DNA of 64,000 nucleotides from assembly GCA_902767775.1 (NCBI GenBank), contig CACXIP010000002.1, forward strand, positions 1 to 64,000, in the 5' to 3' direction. The notes under the pieces are model-generated. The model saw only the letters and a list, made by a program, of their open reading frames with translations. It did no database searches and was not told the DNA's origin. Position numbers and translations under genes: made by a program. Positions 8,746-16,647 of this stretch are shown here, piece after piece. The DNA comes from an uncultured Prevotellaceae bacterium (GTDB taxonomy: Bacteria; Bacteroidota; Bacteroidia; Bacteroidales; Bacteroidaceae). How positions within the stretch are numbered: the first letter of the stretch is position 1; every line of letters starts with the position of its first letter.

Positions 8746-9234
8746 ATGGACAATAAAGACCCCAAGAGCAGACATGCCAATATGGCAGCCATCAGGTCGA
8801 GAGATACTCAACCTGAATGGATTGTCAGGCGGTTCCTCTTCTCAAGGGGTTTTAGATACCGACTCTTCCATAAGAGGTTGCCTGGTCACCCCGACATCGT
8901 CATGCGTAAATATCGCACATGCATCTTTGTGAATGGATGTTTCTGGCATGGACATGACAATTGCCGCTATTTCAGAATGCCAAAAACCAACACCGAGTTC
9001 TGGAGCAACAAAATCCAACGTAATAAGCAAAGAGATAAAAACGATCAGCAGGCATTGGCGGCTATGGGATGGCATTGTCTCACCATTTGGGAATGTCAAC
9101 TACGACCTGCTTTACGGGAAAATACACTCTCCTCGCTCGAATTCACACTCAATCATATTTATTTAAAAGACCATACAAAGGGATATCCACAGCTCGATGA
9201 GGAAGAACCGCTTGGAAATGTAGCAGAACCATGA
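8746..9234 (+). CDS. vsr: Very short patch repair endonuclease
   Basis: 162 residues, Vsr family. It nicks beside T:G mismatches that arise when 5-methylcytosine deaminates. Motifs: NMAAIRSRDTQPE near 11-23, GFRYRLFHKRLPGHPDIVMRKYRTCIFVNGCFWHGHDNC (catalytic Asp in PDIV and the zinc/active-site His and Cys residues in CFWHGHDNC), then NKQRDKNDQQALAAMGWHCLTIWECQL. It appears intact. In known genomes vsr sits beside a cytosine methyltransferase; none is present in this window, so here it is an orphan at the end of the mtgA-uvrD-cysE run. Confidence 0.93.
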   Translation: MDNKDPKSRHANMAAIRSRDTQPEWIVRRFLFSRGFRYRLFHKRLPGHPDIVMRKYRTCIFVNGCFWHGHDNCRYFRMPKTNTEFWSNKIQRNKQRDKNDQQALAAMGWHCLTIWECQLRPALRENTLSSLEFTLNHIYLKDHTKGYPQLDEEEPLGNVAEP

Positions 9235-9353
9235 GGAGCCTGATTGCCATTTCTATTGTGTCGTTTATTGAACATTTTTTATCCAAAATGGAAGGGAATA
9301 GGTGTTTTTTGAGTTGTTTATGTTAATAAATCTTAATAATTCCTTGGTTTTGG

Positions 9354-9384
9354 TTGAACTAAAAGAATAATTATATACCTTTGC
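9354..9384 (+). promoter_or_regulatory. Promoter of the first small peptide gene
   Basis: TTG (9354-9356), 19 bases, then TACCTTTGC (9376-9384). Transcription should start near 9388, giving a leader of about 53 bases. Confidence 0.7.
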
Positions 9385-9440
9385 GATGTTTTAAACAACA
9401 TAATTAATTAACTGTATTAATACATTTAAAATTTACAATT

Positions 9441-9581
9441 ATGAAAAAGATCTATGCAGAGCCGATGACTAAGGTTATGAAACTGAACGTTTCTTCCATC
9501 ATGGACCCAACAATTGACAACACCAGCATTGGTAATAATGGTGGTAGCAGTGACGGTCCTGTTGCAGCTGACCTGTTCTAA
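9441..9581 (+). CDS. Small peptide, first of a tandem pair
   Basis: 46 residues: MKKIYAEPMTKVMKLNV, then a polar part with SSIMDPTIDNTSIGNNGG and SSDGPVAADLF at the end. No signal peptide or membrane helix is seen. The MKKxYxxP start followed by a basic/hydrophobic segment and a Gly/Asn/Asp-rich tail resembles a class of very small Bacteroidales proteins of unknown role. Expression is supported by its own canonical promoter. The DNA differs from the second copy (9783-9923) at only four bases, two of which change Ile to Val at residue 4; the 3' hundred bases are identical. A ribosomally made peptide precursor or signal is possible but no maturation enzyme is next to it. Confidence 0.75.
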   Translation: MKKIYAEPMTKVMKLNVSSIMDPTIDNTSIGNNGGSSDGPVAADLF

Positions 9582-9706
9582 TACCCCCTTTTATTGTATT
9601 CTTATCAATGATAATTGAAGATGAGATAAAAAACTATATGCATTTTGCACTTTTTATACCAATTCTCTAAAAAAAATGGTTATTTTGTAAAAAAAACATT
9701 TTTCTT

Positions 9707-9737
9707 TTTGGAAAAATAAAAAAAATATCTACCTTTG
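9707..9737 (+). promoter_or_regulatory. Promoter of the second small peptide gene
   Basis: TTTG (9707-9710), 19 bases, TACCTTTG (9730-9737). Although the coding parts of the two peptide genes are nearly identical, their upstream regions differ apart from the promoter boxes and the AT-rich leader. Confidence 0.75.
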
Positions 9738-9782
9738 TATTGTTTTAAAATACTTTATTATTAACTCTAACACTTTACAGTT

Positions 9783-9923
9783 ATGAAAAAGGTTTATGCA
9801 GAGCCGATGACTAAGGTCATGAAGCTGAACGTTTCTTCCATCATGGACCCAACAATTGACAACACCAGCATTGGTAATAATGGTGGTAGCAGTGACGGTC
9901 CTGTTGCAGCTGACCTGTTCTAA
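9783..9923 (+). CDS. Small peptide, second of a tandem pair
   Basis: 46 residues, identical to the peptide at 9441-9581 except Val for Ile at residue 4. It has its own promoter and leader of about 40 bases and is followed by a strong terminator. Near-identity with different upstream DNA points to recent duplication or gene conversion confined to the coding part. The function is unknown. The Fic-like gene at 9996-10817 is convergent and only 72 bases away. Confidence 0.78.
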   Translation: MKKVYAEPMTKVMKLNVSSIMDPTIDNTSIGNNGGSSDGPVAADLF

Positions 9924-9934
9924 GACAAAAAAGC

Positions 9935-9964
9935 AAGCCAGACTTCATAGTCTGGCTTTTTTAT
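9935..9964 (+). terminator. Terminator after the peptide pair
   Basis: AAGCCAGACT pairs perfectly with AGTCTGGCTT around TCAT, followed by T-run. The A-run on the other side could make it act for the convergent gene as well. Confidence 0.92.
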
Positions 9965-9995
9965 TTTTGATGGTAGTAAGCTTTTCAACAGGGGG

Positions 9996-10817
9996 TTACC
10001 CACCCTTCTTTACCATCCTGTGATTCTTCAGTTCATTTTCTTCATTGAACAAAAGGTTGCCTAAAAACATTTCCATGTATTTTGTTGTCGGGTAAATACC
10101 TTGATACATGTTGGTGTAGCATGCACGGATGATGGCATTGCGGAAATACCACGCTTCTCTGTAAAACGTGTCGTTTTTAAGTTGATAGCCACGTGAGAGA
10201 AGATATTTAAGGGCATACACAAACATTGCCCTGCTGTTGGCATAGTGAAATGCGTTGAGCATCATCAGTTGGGCGATGAATTGACTGTAATGGCGCAACT
10301 TGTGACTGTCAGATAGGCGGGAGTAGTCCATGCTGCGCTCAGTCTCAAAAAGAAATTGGAGTCTTTCTTCCAAACCATCTGGCTTGGGATATAGGATGGT
10401 AGTGTTGCCCAGCACCCACTCCTTCTTGCTGAATGGCTTTTCCCTTAGTTCGCCAGAGTTGTGGTAGATGGCATGAAACATATGGCGGTGGGTCTGACGG
10501 AATCCTTGAAGGCTTAAATCAAAATCATCGGCAAGCAATGTCTCTACTATACGGACTGCCACTTTGTCTGCCTCTTCGTTGCGGTGCATATTGTGGTCGC
10601 CGGTCTCACGATGGTAGGCATGATAGAAGTCATGTACCTCCTTGTGAGTCTGACTGATGTCAGTCTTGCCTTCTATATGGCGTGAAATGATAGGGTAAAG
10701 GTCTTCCGATGGTTTCAGGTCCACCACAGACTGAATTCCAAATGCAGTAAGCCATAGAATGCAATACTCACGTTCCTTGGAATTGCGGCTCGACAGGTAT
10801 TTCTCGATTTTCGACAT
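9996..10817 (-). CDS. Fic-fold protein with degenerate active site
   Basis: 273 residues. The region GELREKPFSKKEWVLGNTTILYPKPDGLEERLQFLF (about 122-157) and the following helices match the layout of Fic domains, where an Arg, a beta-hairpin with YPxP-like sequence and helices precede the motif HPFx(D/E)GNGRxxR. At that place (about 188-196) the protein reads NAFHYANSR: the catalytic His is Asn, Pro is Ala, and Gly-Asn-Gly is Ala-Asn-Ser. It is therefore probably a pseudo-enzyme unable to transfer AMP. The start at 10817 is chosen because the ATG at 10865 lies inside a TAnnTTTG promoter box. Assignment to Fic is by eye only. Confidence 0.6.
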   Translation of the reverse strand: MSKIEKYLSSRNSKEREYCILWLTAFGIQSVVDLKPSEDLYPIISRHIEGKTDISQTHKEVHDFYHAYHRETGDHNMHRNEEADKVAVRIVETLLADDFDLSLQGFRQTHRHMFHAIYHNSGELREKPFSKKEWVLGNTTILYPKPDGLEERLQFLFETERSMDYSRLSDSHKLRHYSQFIAQLMMLNAFHYANSRAMFVYALKYLLSRGYQLKNDTFYREAWYFRNAIIRACYTNMYQGIYPTTKYMEMFLGNLLFNEENELKNHRMVKKGG

Positions 10818-10862
10818 AGTGTTTAGGTATTCTGAATTATGCTGTATAGATATCTTTCCTTG

Positions 10863-10870
10863 CAAAAGTA
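10863..10870 (-). promoter_or_regulatory. -7 box of the Fic-like gene
   Basis: TACTTTTG on the minus strand (10870-10863). Transcription would start near 10858, which excludes the upstream ATG at 10865 as start codon. The -33 side is not clear. Confidence 0.55.
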
Positions 10871-10924
10871 TAAAATATATTTAATAAATGTCGTTTTTGC
10901 TGATGATTTTTTGTTTTTTTTCGC

Positions 10925-10932
10925 TAAGTTTG
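10925..10932 (+). promoter_or_regulatory. -7 box upstream of 10959
   Basis: TAAGTTTG, 26 bases before the ATG of the gene at 10959, divergent from the Fic-like gene's promoter. No well-spaced TTTG is visible. Confidence 0.5.
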
Positions 10933-10958
10933 CAGAATAATCCAACAAATGAGCTGAT

Positions 10959-11531
10959 ATGAAAGAATTTGAGGGTGATGTAAGAGTCACTGATATGAAT
11001 TTGGAGGCAAGACTGGAGAAAGAGCTCCTATTGCATGGCCGTCAGAGACGAGATTTCACAGAAGAGCAGTTGCAGCAGTTGAGAGATGAACTGGGAGCAT
11101 TGAAGGATGGCACTTGTTCCTTGCTTGGAGGCTTCTGGGAGGAATATGGAAATATAGATTCTCCAACAGACAATCCTGATTTCGAGCCCGAGCCTAAATT
11201 TAGTGTTGGCCAACGAGTATGGGTTACTGGTGATGTTGCCGTGGATGGTATTCCCGGTGTTGGTTATGTAAGAAACGTAGAGAAAGAATGGATAGACCTG
11301 GGTGAGGAGTTGCAAGGCTATTGGGAAATCACATACCAACTGAGAAATATGCGCACTCCTATTACAGAAGAGCACGTTTACGCTACAGAACTGGAGGCAT
11401 TGGCTGCCATGGCTGCTGATTTCAGAAATCAAGCCATAGCACAGGCGAGCGAAGTGTGCAAGCACCTCCGGGCTATTGGCATGAATATCTCTACCAAGGA
11501 ATTGCTAAGCAATATTGCAGATTCTATTTAG
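10959..11531 (+). CDS. Protein of unknown function
   Basis: 190 residues, no signal peptide or membrane segment. The N-terminal part is helical and charged (EARLEKELLLHGRQRRDFTEEQLQQLRDELGALKDG, about 16-51). A central KFSVGQRVWVTGDV segment near 80-93 looks like a small SH3/KOW-type beta fold that could bind nucleic acid or protein, followed by a second helical part. I do not recognise the family. The 3' end overlaps the convergent AraC gene by 8 bases. Promoter box at 10925. Confidence 0.7.
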   Translation: MKEFEGDVRVTDMNLEARLEKELLLHGRQRRDFTEEQLQQLRDELGALKDGTCSLLGGFWEEYGNIDSPTDNPDFEPEPKFSVGQRVWVTGDVAVDGIPGVGYVRNVEKEWIDLGEELQGYWEITYQLRNMRTPITEEHVYATELEALAAMAADFRNQAIAQASEVCKHLRAIGMNISTKELLSNIADSI

Positions 11532-12423
11532 ACTTAGGACCTAAGATGTTGGGCTCTTGCTCGTGGCGGTAATGGAGTGGGTTCTGCCCATTCAGACGCT
11601 TGAAGAATTTGGAGAAAGAGGCCTGGTCTGCAAAATGGAGTACCTCGCTGATATACTGGATACTATGGTCGGTGGTTTTGAGCAACCAGCAGGCTTCCAG
11701 CATCAGATGGCGGTTGATGTAGGATGCTACCGTCAGACGTGAGATTTTCTTGGTCACCATCGAAAGATAGCGTGGCGATATCTTGAGCTGGTCGGCATAA
11801 AAGGCGATGTCGTGGTGCTCGCGGAAATGATGGCGCAGCAATTTGTTGAATTCTATGAAAACATGATAAGCGCTCTGGCTGATTTTTTTTTCATTGTTGA
11901 ATTGGTCAATGACAGCCATGATGTCGGCCAACATAAGGGCATAAAGTGCCTGAAGTGCCTCTGCTGTATAACTATGACCATAATTGATGTGGTTCATAAT
12001 CTGCATCATGATTTCGCGGAGTGTCTTTTGGGCTTCTTCTGGGAGTTTGATGATGGGGTTGTCATCGTGAAGAAGTGAGAAGGTGGAGGTCTGGTACACA
12101 CTGCGTGCCAAAGGACAATCATATACAAAACTTTGACTGACAATGAGAAAGATTACTTCATAGTCATCGCTGGCCTGTAGAATGGTGGGGTAGATATGGG
12201 GCGGGAAAATCAGCAAATCTCCTTGGTGGGCAGTTATTTCATATTTGTCGAATTTGATCTTGACCGTTCCATGCTCAAACAGCGCATAGACATAACTGTT
12301 GACAGACGTCTTCAGATGAGTCCTGTCAAGTTGGGTGTCGTTGCGGATAATTTGGCACGAGATTTTCTCTTGCCAGGAAGTAATTGGAAGATTAGGCATA
12401 GTTATTTCCATAAGTAAAGCCAT
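11524..12423 (-). CDS. AraC-family transcriptional regulator
   Basis: 299 residues. The N-terminal half is a cupin-type sensor domain (GTVKIKFDKYEITAHQGDLLIFPPHIYPTI, about 52-80) that in relatives binds a small ligand. The C-terminal about 100 residues carry the two helix-turn-helix motifs: IAFYADQLKISPRYLSMVTKKISRLT and ISEVLHFADQASFSKFFKRLNGQNPLHYR. The latter is the family signature. The ligand and targets are unknown; no obvious metabolic operon is next to it. Several in-frame ATGs exist (12423, 12408, 12399); 12423 is taken because a canonical promoter lies 32 bases ahead. Confidence 0.93.
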   Translation of the reverse strand: MALLMEITMPNLPITSWQEKISCQIIRNDTQLDRTHLKTSVNSYVYALFEHGTVKIKFDKYEITAHQGDLLIFPPHIYPTILQASDDYEVIFLIVSQSFVYDCPLARSVYQTSTFSLLHDDNPIIKLPEEAQKTLREIMMQIMNHINYGHSYTAEALQALYALMLADIMAVIDQFNNEKKISQSAYHVFIEFNKLLRHHFREHHDIAFYADQLKISPRYLSMVTKKISRLTVASYINRHLMLEACWLLKTTDHSIQYISEVLHFADQASFSKFFKRLNGQNPLHYRHEQEPNILGPKSK

Positions 12424-12454
12424 GTTTATTAATGTGTCGCTTATATGTTGTCAG

Positions 12455-12486
12455 CAAAGTTAATGTTTTTTATCCATACAAACAAA
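12455..12486 (-). promoter_or_regulatory. Promoter of the AraC-family gene
   Basis: On the minus strand TTTG (12486-12483), 20 bases, TAACTTTG (12462-12455), a full match to the Bacteroidota consensus. A TACTTTTG box for the divergent gene lies at 12526-12533 on the plus strand, without a clear -33 partner. Confidence 0.8.
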
Positions 12487-12573
12487 TATTTGTGCATTAG
12501 TCAACGTATCCTTGAATTTTTTTGTTACTTTTGCAAAACATTCATATAACTTATTATATAAAATTGAATTGAT

Positions 12574-13485
12574 ATGAAACCTACATTATTATTGTTGGCA
12601 GCCGGTATGGGCAGCCGATACGGAGGGTTGAAGCAACTCGACGGTCTGGGACCTAATGGAGAAACCATTATGGATTATTCTATCTATGATGCCATCAAGG
12701 CGGGATTTGGAAAAATCGTTTTTGTCATCCGTAAGGATTTCGAGCAGGAGTTCCGTGAGAAAATCCTCAGCAAGTATGAGGGACATATCCCTGCCGAATT
12801 GGTTTTCCAAAGTCTTGACGCTCTGCCAGAGGGATTCACTCCGCCTGAGGGAAGAGTGAAGCCGTGGGGCACCAATCATGCCGTGATGATGGCAGCTAAT
12901 GCCATCAAGGAACCTTTCTGCGTTATCAATTGCGACGACTTCTACAATCGTGACGCATACATGGTCATGGGCAAGTTTCTCGCCAGCCTCCCCGATGACA
13001 GCACGAACACCTATGCCATGGTAGGATTCAGGGTGGGCAATACCTTGTCTGAGAATGGTACTGTGGCCCGTGGCATTTGTTCAAAAGACGAGAAAGGCAA
13101 TCTTACCACAGTGGTCGAACGGACAGAAATCATGAGAGTCAACGGTCCCATTTGCTATAAAGACGAGCAGGGTGAATGGATTCCGGTTGAAGACAACACG
13201 CCCGTCAGCATGAATATGTGGGGATTCACTCCCGACTATTTCAAGCATAGCGAGGCATATTTCAAGGAATTCCTCAGCGACCCCAAAAACATGGAGAATC
13301 TTAAGGCTGAGTTCTTCATCCCGTTGATGGTCAACAAACTCATCAATGAGAACACTGCGTCTGTCAAAGTACTCGACACCACCAGCAAGTGGTTCGGTGT
13401 CACCTATTCTGCCGACAGACCCAGCGTGGTGGAGAAAATACAGACATTGGTCAATGAGGGCGTCTACCCCAACCGCCTCTTCTGA
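12574..13485 (+). CDS. Sugar-phosphate nucleotidyltransferase family protein
   Basis: 303 residues. The N-terminus LLLAAGMGSRYGGLKQLDGLGPNGETIMDYSIYDAI is the nucleotide-binding signature (GxGxR...K) of the NTP_transferase superfamily. WGTNHAVMMA, VINCDDFYNRDAY and SMNMWGFTPDYF fit the sugar-1-phosphate and metal-binding parts. It should couple a sugar-1-phosphate to a nucleotide; the sugar and base cannot be read from sequence. In relatives it is often paired with a sugar kinase, but none follows here; the next gene is nrnA after 10 bases. Length is normal for the family. Confidence 0.88.
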   Translation: MKPTLLLLAAGMGSRYGGLKQLDGLGPNGETIMDYSIYDAIKAGFGKIVFVIRKDFEQEFREKILSKYEGHIPAELVFQSLDALPEGFTPPEGRVKPWGTNHAVMMAANAIKEPFCVINCDDFYNRDAYMVMGKFLASLPDDSTNTYAMVGFRVGNTLSENGTVARGICSKDEKGNLTTVVERTEIMRVNGPICYKDEQGEWIPVEDNTPVSMNMWGFTPDYFKHSEAYFKEFLSDPKNMENLKAEFFIPLMVNKLINENTASVKVLDTTSKWFGVTYSADRPSVVEKIQTLVNEGVYPNRLF

Positions 13486-13495
13486 CTTTATTCGA

Positions 13496-14536
13496 ATGAT
13501 GAATCTTCATTTGCTATCCGACAAACAGGTGAAGCAATTGCAGAACCTGTTGCAACAGTCGGACAAAATCATTTTGTGCTGTCATAAAAGCCCGGATGGC
13601 GATGCCATCGGGTCGATGATGGGATGGGGAGAGTACCTGCGTACATTGGGCAAGAACCCCTTGCTCGTGGCTCCTGATGCTTTCCCCGACTTTCTCAAAT
13701 GGATGCCGGGCAATGAGCGGATAGTGAGATACGACAAGCACAAGGAGGAGGTCGATGAGGCTTTCCGTAACGCAGACCTGATTTTCTGCCTGGATTTCAA
13801 CAGCACGAAAAGAGTGCTCGACATGCAGGCAGCCCTTGACGGCTCAGAAGCCGTCAAGGTGCTGCTCGACCATCATGAGTCGCCCGATGTGCAGGCCGAA
13901 CTGTCTATCTCATTCCCCAATCTGAGCAGTACGAGCGAACTCGTTTTCCGCATCATTTGGCAACTTGGCGGTTTCGAGGCAATGACAAATGCCGCTGCCG
14001 CGCAGATTTATACAGGAATGATGACCGATACAGGTGGGTTCACCTACAATTCCACACGTCCTGAAATCTATTTCATCATCGGACAATTGTTGACGAAAAA
14101 AATTGACAAGGATAAGATTTTCAGAAACGTCTACAACAATTACAGTGAGTGGTGCATCAGGATGCGAGGCTATGTCATGAACCAGAAATTGGTGGTGGTC
14201 GGTGGTAGCCACGCGTGCTATTACACCCTCACCAAGGAGGAGATGAAGAAATTTCATTTCATCAAGGGCGATGCAGAGGGATTGGTCAATGAACCATTGA
14301 GAATCAAGAATATGCGACTTTCCATATCACTTCGTGAAGACACAGAGAAGGAAAATGTCATTTGGGTTAGTCTGCGCAGCGTTGACCATTATTACTGCAA
14401 CACGCTGGCAGAACGTTTCTTCAATGGTGGTGGCCATAAGAATGCTGCTGGCGGTCGACTCTGCTGTTCCATGGCAGAGGCTGAACAAATCGTACATCGC
14501 GCCATCCTCTATTTCGCATCGCAAGATTTTCAGTAA
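13496..14536 (+). CDS. nrnA: DHH/DHHA1 oligoribonuclease and pAp phosphatase
   Basis: 346 residues. NrnA-type enzymes degrade short RNAs (nanoRNA) and pAp using manganese. Motifs: CCHKSPDGDAIGSMMGW near 27-43, CLDFN with metal Asp near 97-101, LLDHHESPD (the DHH motif) near 124-132, MTDTGGF near 177-183, and the DHHA1 end FNGGGHKNAAGG. A reading frame extends 50 codons further upstream but that part overlaps the preceding gene in another frame; the adjacent ATGs at 13496 and 13499 are the credible start. Confidence 0.92.
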   Translation: MMNLHLLSDKQVKQLQNLLQQSDKIILCCHKSPDGDAIGSMMGWGEYLRTLGKNPLLVAPDAFPDFLKWMPGNERIVRYDKHKEEVDEAFRNADLIFCLDFNSTKRVLDMQAALDGSEAVKVLLDHHESPDVQAELSISFPNLSSTSELVFRIIWQLGGFEAMTNAAAAQIYTGMMTDTGGFTYNSTRPEIYFIIGQLLTKKIDKDKIFRNVYNNYSEWCIRMRGYVMNQKLVVVGGSHACYYTLTKEEMKKFHFIKGDAEGLVNEPLRIKNMRLSISLREDTEKENVIWVSLRSVDHYYCNTLAERFFNGGGHKNAAGGRLCCSMAEAEQIVHRAILYFASQDFQ

Positions 14537-14575
14537 CATTAACAACCAAAATTCGCTTACTACATCGATTTGTAT

Positions 14576-14583
14576 TAACTTTG
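14576..14583 (+). promoter_or_regulatory. -7 box upstream of 14608
   Basis: TAACTTTG, 24 bases before the ATG. It supports the start at 14608 and argues against the TTG frame start at 14581, which lies inside the box. Confidence 0.6.
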
Positions 14584-14607
14584 CAGCGCATTAACAGAAT
14601 AGTGGAA

Positions 14608-15237
14608 ATGAAAAAATTATTATGCGCCCTGGCGGTATGTCTTGCTGCCTTGTTCCTGACTGCCTGTCGTGACACGGAAACTTATGCAGATCAGAAAAAC
14701 AAGGAAAGAGCAGCCATCAAGAGCTTTCTCGAAACTCAAGGTATCAAGGTCATATCTGAGACTGATTTCAAAAGGGATACCCTTACTGATGTCAGCAAAA
14801 AAGAGTTCGTGCTTTTTGAGAACACGGGCATCTATATGCAGATAGTGAGAAGGGGATGTGGAGAAATGATTAAAAACGGGGAAACCGTAAATGTTCTCTG
14901 CAGGTTCAATGAGTACAATCTGCTCGCCGATTCCCTGAGACTCACCAACAACATCCTATATTACTCGTCTATCCCCGACAAGATGACGGTCACCAACACA
15001 CTTGGCACATTTACCGGCACCTTTATCAATGGGGTGATGATGTCTGCCTATAATACCACGGCGGTTCCTGCTGGATGGCTCGTGCCGCTTTCATATATTA
15101 AGGTGGGCAGGATGTTGAAGGAGGATGACCAGGTGGCCAGGGTCAATATTATCGTGCCACACAGTCAAGGCACTTCCACAGCGATGTCAAGCGTGGTGCC
15201 ATGTTATTACGAACTTACTTACGAAAGAGGAATCTGA
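14608..15237 (+). CDS. Lipoprotein, DUF4827/FKBP-like
   Basis: 209 residues. A lipobox LTAC follows the signal helix. The body contains KERAAIKSFLETQGIKVIS, then repeated beta segments ending in YYELTYE, the layout of the FKBP-like DUF4827 family of Bacteroidales lipoproteins. Isomerase activity has not been shown for that family and no active-site set is evident. It stands directly before glmM (5-base gap), so co-transcription with glmM is likely, but a functional link is only suggested by position. Confidence 0.8.
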   Translation: MKKLLCALAVCLAALFLTACRDTETYADQKNKERAAIKSFLETQGIKVISETDFKRDTLTDVSKKEFVLFENTGIYMQIVRRGCGEMIKNGETVNVLCRFNEYNLLADSLRLTNNILYYSSIPDKMTVTNTLGTFTGTFINGVMMSAYNTTAVPAGWLVPLSYIKVGRMLKEDDQVARVNIIVPHSQGTSTAMSSVVPCYYELTYERGI

Positions 15238-15242
15238 ATCAT

Positions 15243-16625
15243 ATGACACTTATCAAATCTATATCAGGCATCCGCGGTACTATAGGCGGACTTGCTGGCG
15301 ATACGCTTAATCCGCTGGACATCGTTAAGTTTACATCAGCATACGCCACTTTCATCCGGCGGGCTGGCCAGTCATCAAGCAATACAGTCGTGGTGGGACG
15401 TGACGCACGTATCTCTGGTGAGATGGTGCGAGGTATCGTGTGCGGCACGCTGATGGGAATGGGCTATGATGTGGTGGATATCGGATTGGCTACCACTCCC
15501 ACCACCGAACTGGCGGTCACCATGTCGGGTGCGGCTGGTGGTATCATTATCACCGCAAGCCACAACCCAAGGCAGTGGAATGCACTCAAGCTGCTCAACC
15601 ATCTTGGGGAATTCCTCACCAAGGAGGATGGCAATCAGGTGTTGGCCATAGCCGAAAAGGAGGACTTTACTTATGCCGATGTCGACCACTTGGGACATTA
15701 TACCAACGATGAATCATTTGGGCAGCGCCATGTGGATGCTGTCATGGCATTGTCGCTTGTCGATGCCGAAGCGGTGAGAAAAGCTCATTTCCGGGTCTGC
15801 GTCGATGCCATCAACAGTGTGGGTGGTATCGTTCTTCCTGTGCTGCTCAACAGTCTGGGTGTGGAGTGCAAAGTGCTCAATGGAGAACCCACAGGCGATT
15901 TCGCACACAATCCCGAGCCATTGGAGCGCAACCTCACGGGCATTATGGAAGAGATGCGAAGCGGTGCTTACGACCTGGGCATTGTGGTCGACCCTGATGT
16001 GGACAGGTTGGCTTTTATTTGCGAAGACGGACGTATGTTCGGCGAGGAGTACACACTGGTGGCTGTGGCAGACTATGTGCTGGCTCATACACCGGGCAAC
16101 ACGGTGTCAAACCTCTCTTCCACACGTGCCTTGCGCGATGTCACCGAGAAACATGGTGGACAATATGCCGCCGCTGCGGTGGGCGAGGTGAATGTCACCA
16201 CCAAGATGAAAGAGGTGAATGCCGTGATTGGTGGCGAGGGCAATGGTGGTGTCATCTATCCCGAGAGTCATTATGGAAGAGATGCTTTGGTGGGTATCGC
16301 ACTTTTCCTTTCTTCACTAGCACAAAGAGGTGGAAAGGTGAGCGAACTGAGGGCTACCTTACCCGACTATGCCATAGCCAAGAATAGGATTGACCTTACG
16401 CCTTCCACGGATGTTGACGCCATTTTGGAGCGCGTGAAGGAGATGTTCGCCGACCAGCAGGTCAATGACATCGATGGGGTCAAAATTGATTTTCCCGACA
16501 AATGGGTGCATTTGCGCAAGTCTAATACCGAACCCATCATCCGCGTTTACAGTGAGGCGGCAACCATCGAGGCGGCCGATGAACTGGGAAAGCAAATCAT
16601 GCAAGTGGTTTACGATATGCAGTGA
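15243..16625 (+). CDS. glmM: Phosphoglucosamine mutase family protein
   Basis: 460 residues. It converts glucosamine-6-phosphate to glucosamine-1-phosphate for UDP-GlcNAc, or a related hexose phosphate. Motifs in order: SISGIRGTIGG at the start, ITASHNPRQWNALK with the phosphorylated Ser near 103, the magnesium loop DPDVDRLAF near 250, the sugar loop GEGNGGVIYP near 330, and the phosphate-binding RKSNTEPIIRVY near the end. A frame start at 15201 overlaps the preceding gene; the ATG at 15243 is preferred. Phosphomannomutase specificity cannot be excluded by eye, but Bacteroidales proteins with this sequence are generally GlmM. Confidence 0.9.
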   Translation: MTLIKSISGIRGTIGGLAGDTLNPLDIVKFTSAYATFIRRAGQSSSNTVVVGRDARISGEMVRGIVCGTLMGMGYDVVDIGLATTPTTELAVTMSGAAGGIIITASHNPRQWNALKLLNHLGEFLTKEDGNQVLAIAEKEDFTYADVDHLGHYTNDESFGQRHVDAVMALSLVDAEAVRKAHFRVCVDAINSVGGIVLPVLLNSLGVECKVLNGEPTGDFAHNPEPLERNLTGIMEEMRSGAYDLGIVVDPDVDRLAFICEDGRMFGEEYTLVAVADYVLAHTPGNTVSNLSSTRALRDVTEKHGGQYAAAAVGEVNVTTKMKEVNAVIGGEGNGGVIYPESHYGRDALVGIALFLSSLAQRGGKVSELRATLPDYAIAKNRIDLTPSTDVDAILERVKEMFADQQVNDIDGVKIDFPDKWVHLRKSNTEPIIRVYSEAATIEAADELGKQIMQVVYDMQ

Positions 16626-16647
16626 GTCCAACTGAAGCAACATCTCA

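Noticed and set aside
10818-10865. Longer start of the Fic-like gene
   Set aside because: The ATG at 10865 lies inside the TACTTTTG promoter box.
13346-13495. Fifty extra codons at the start of nrnA
   Set aside because: They overlap the preceding nucleotidyltransferase gene in another frame and show no resemblance to the DHH family; the ATGs at 13496/13499 fit better.
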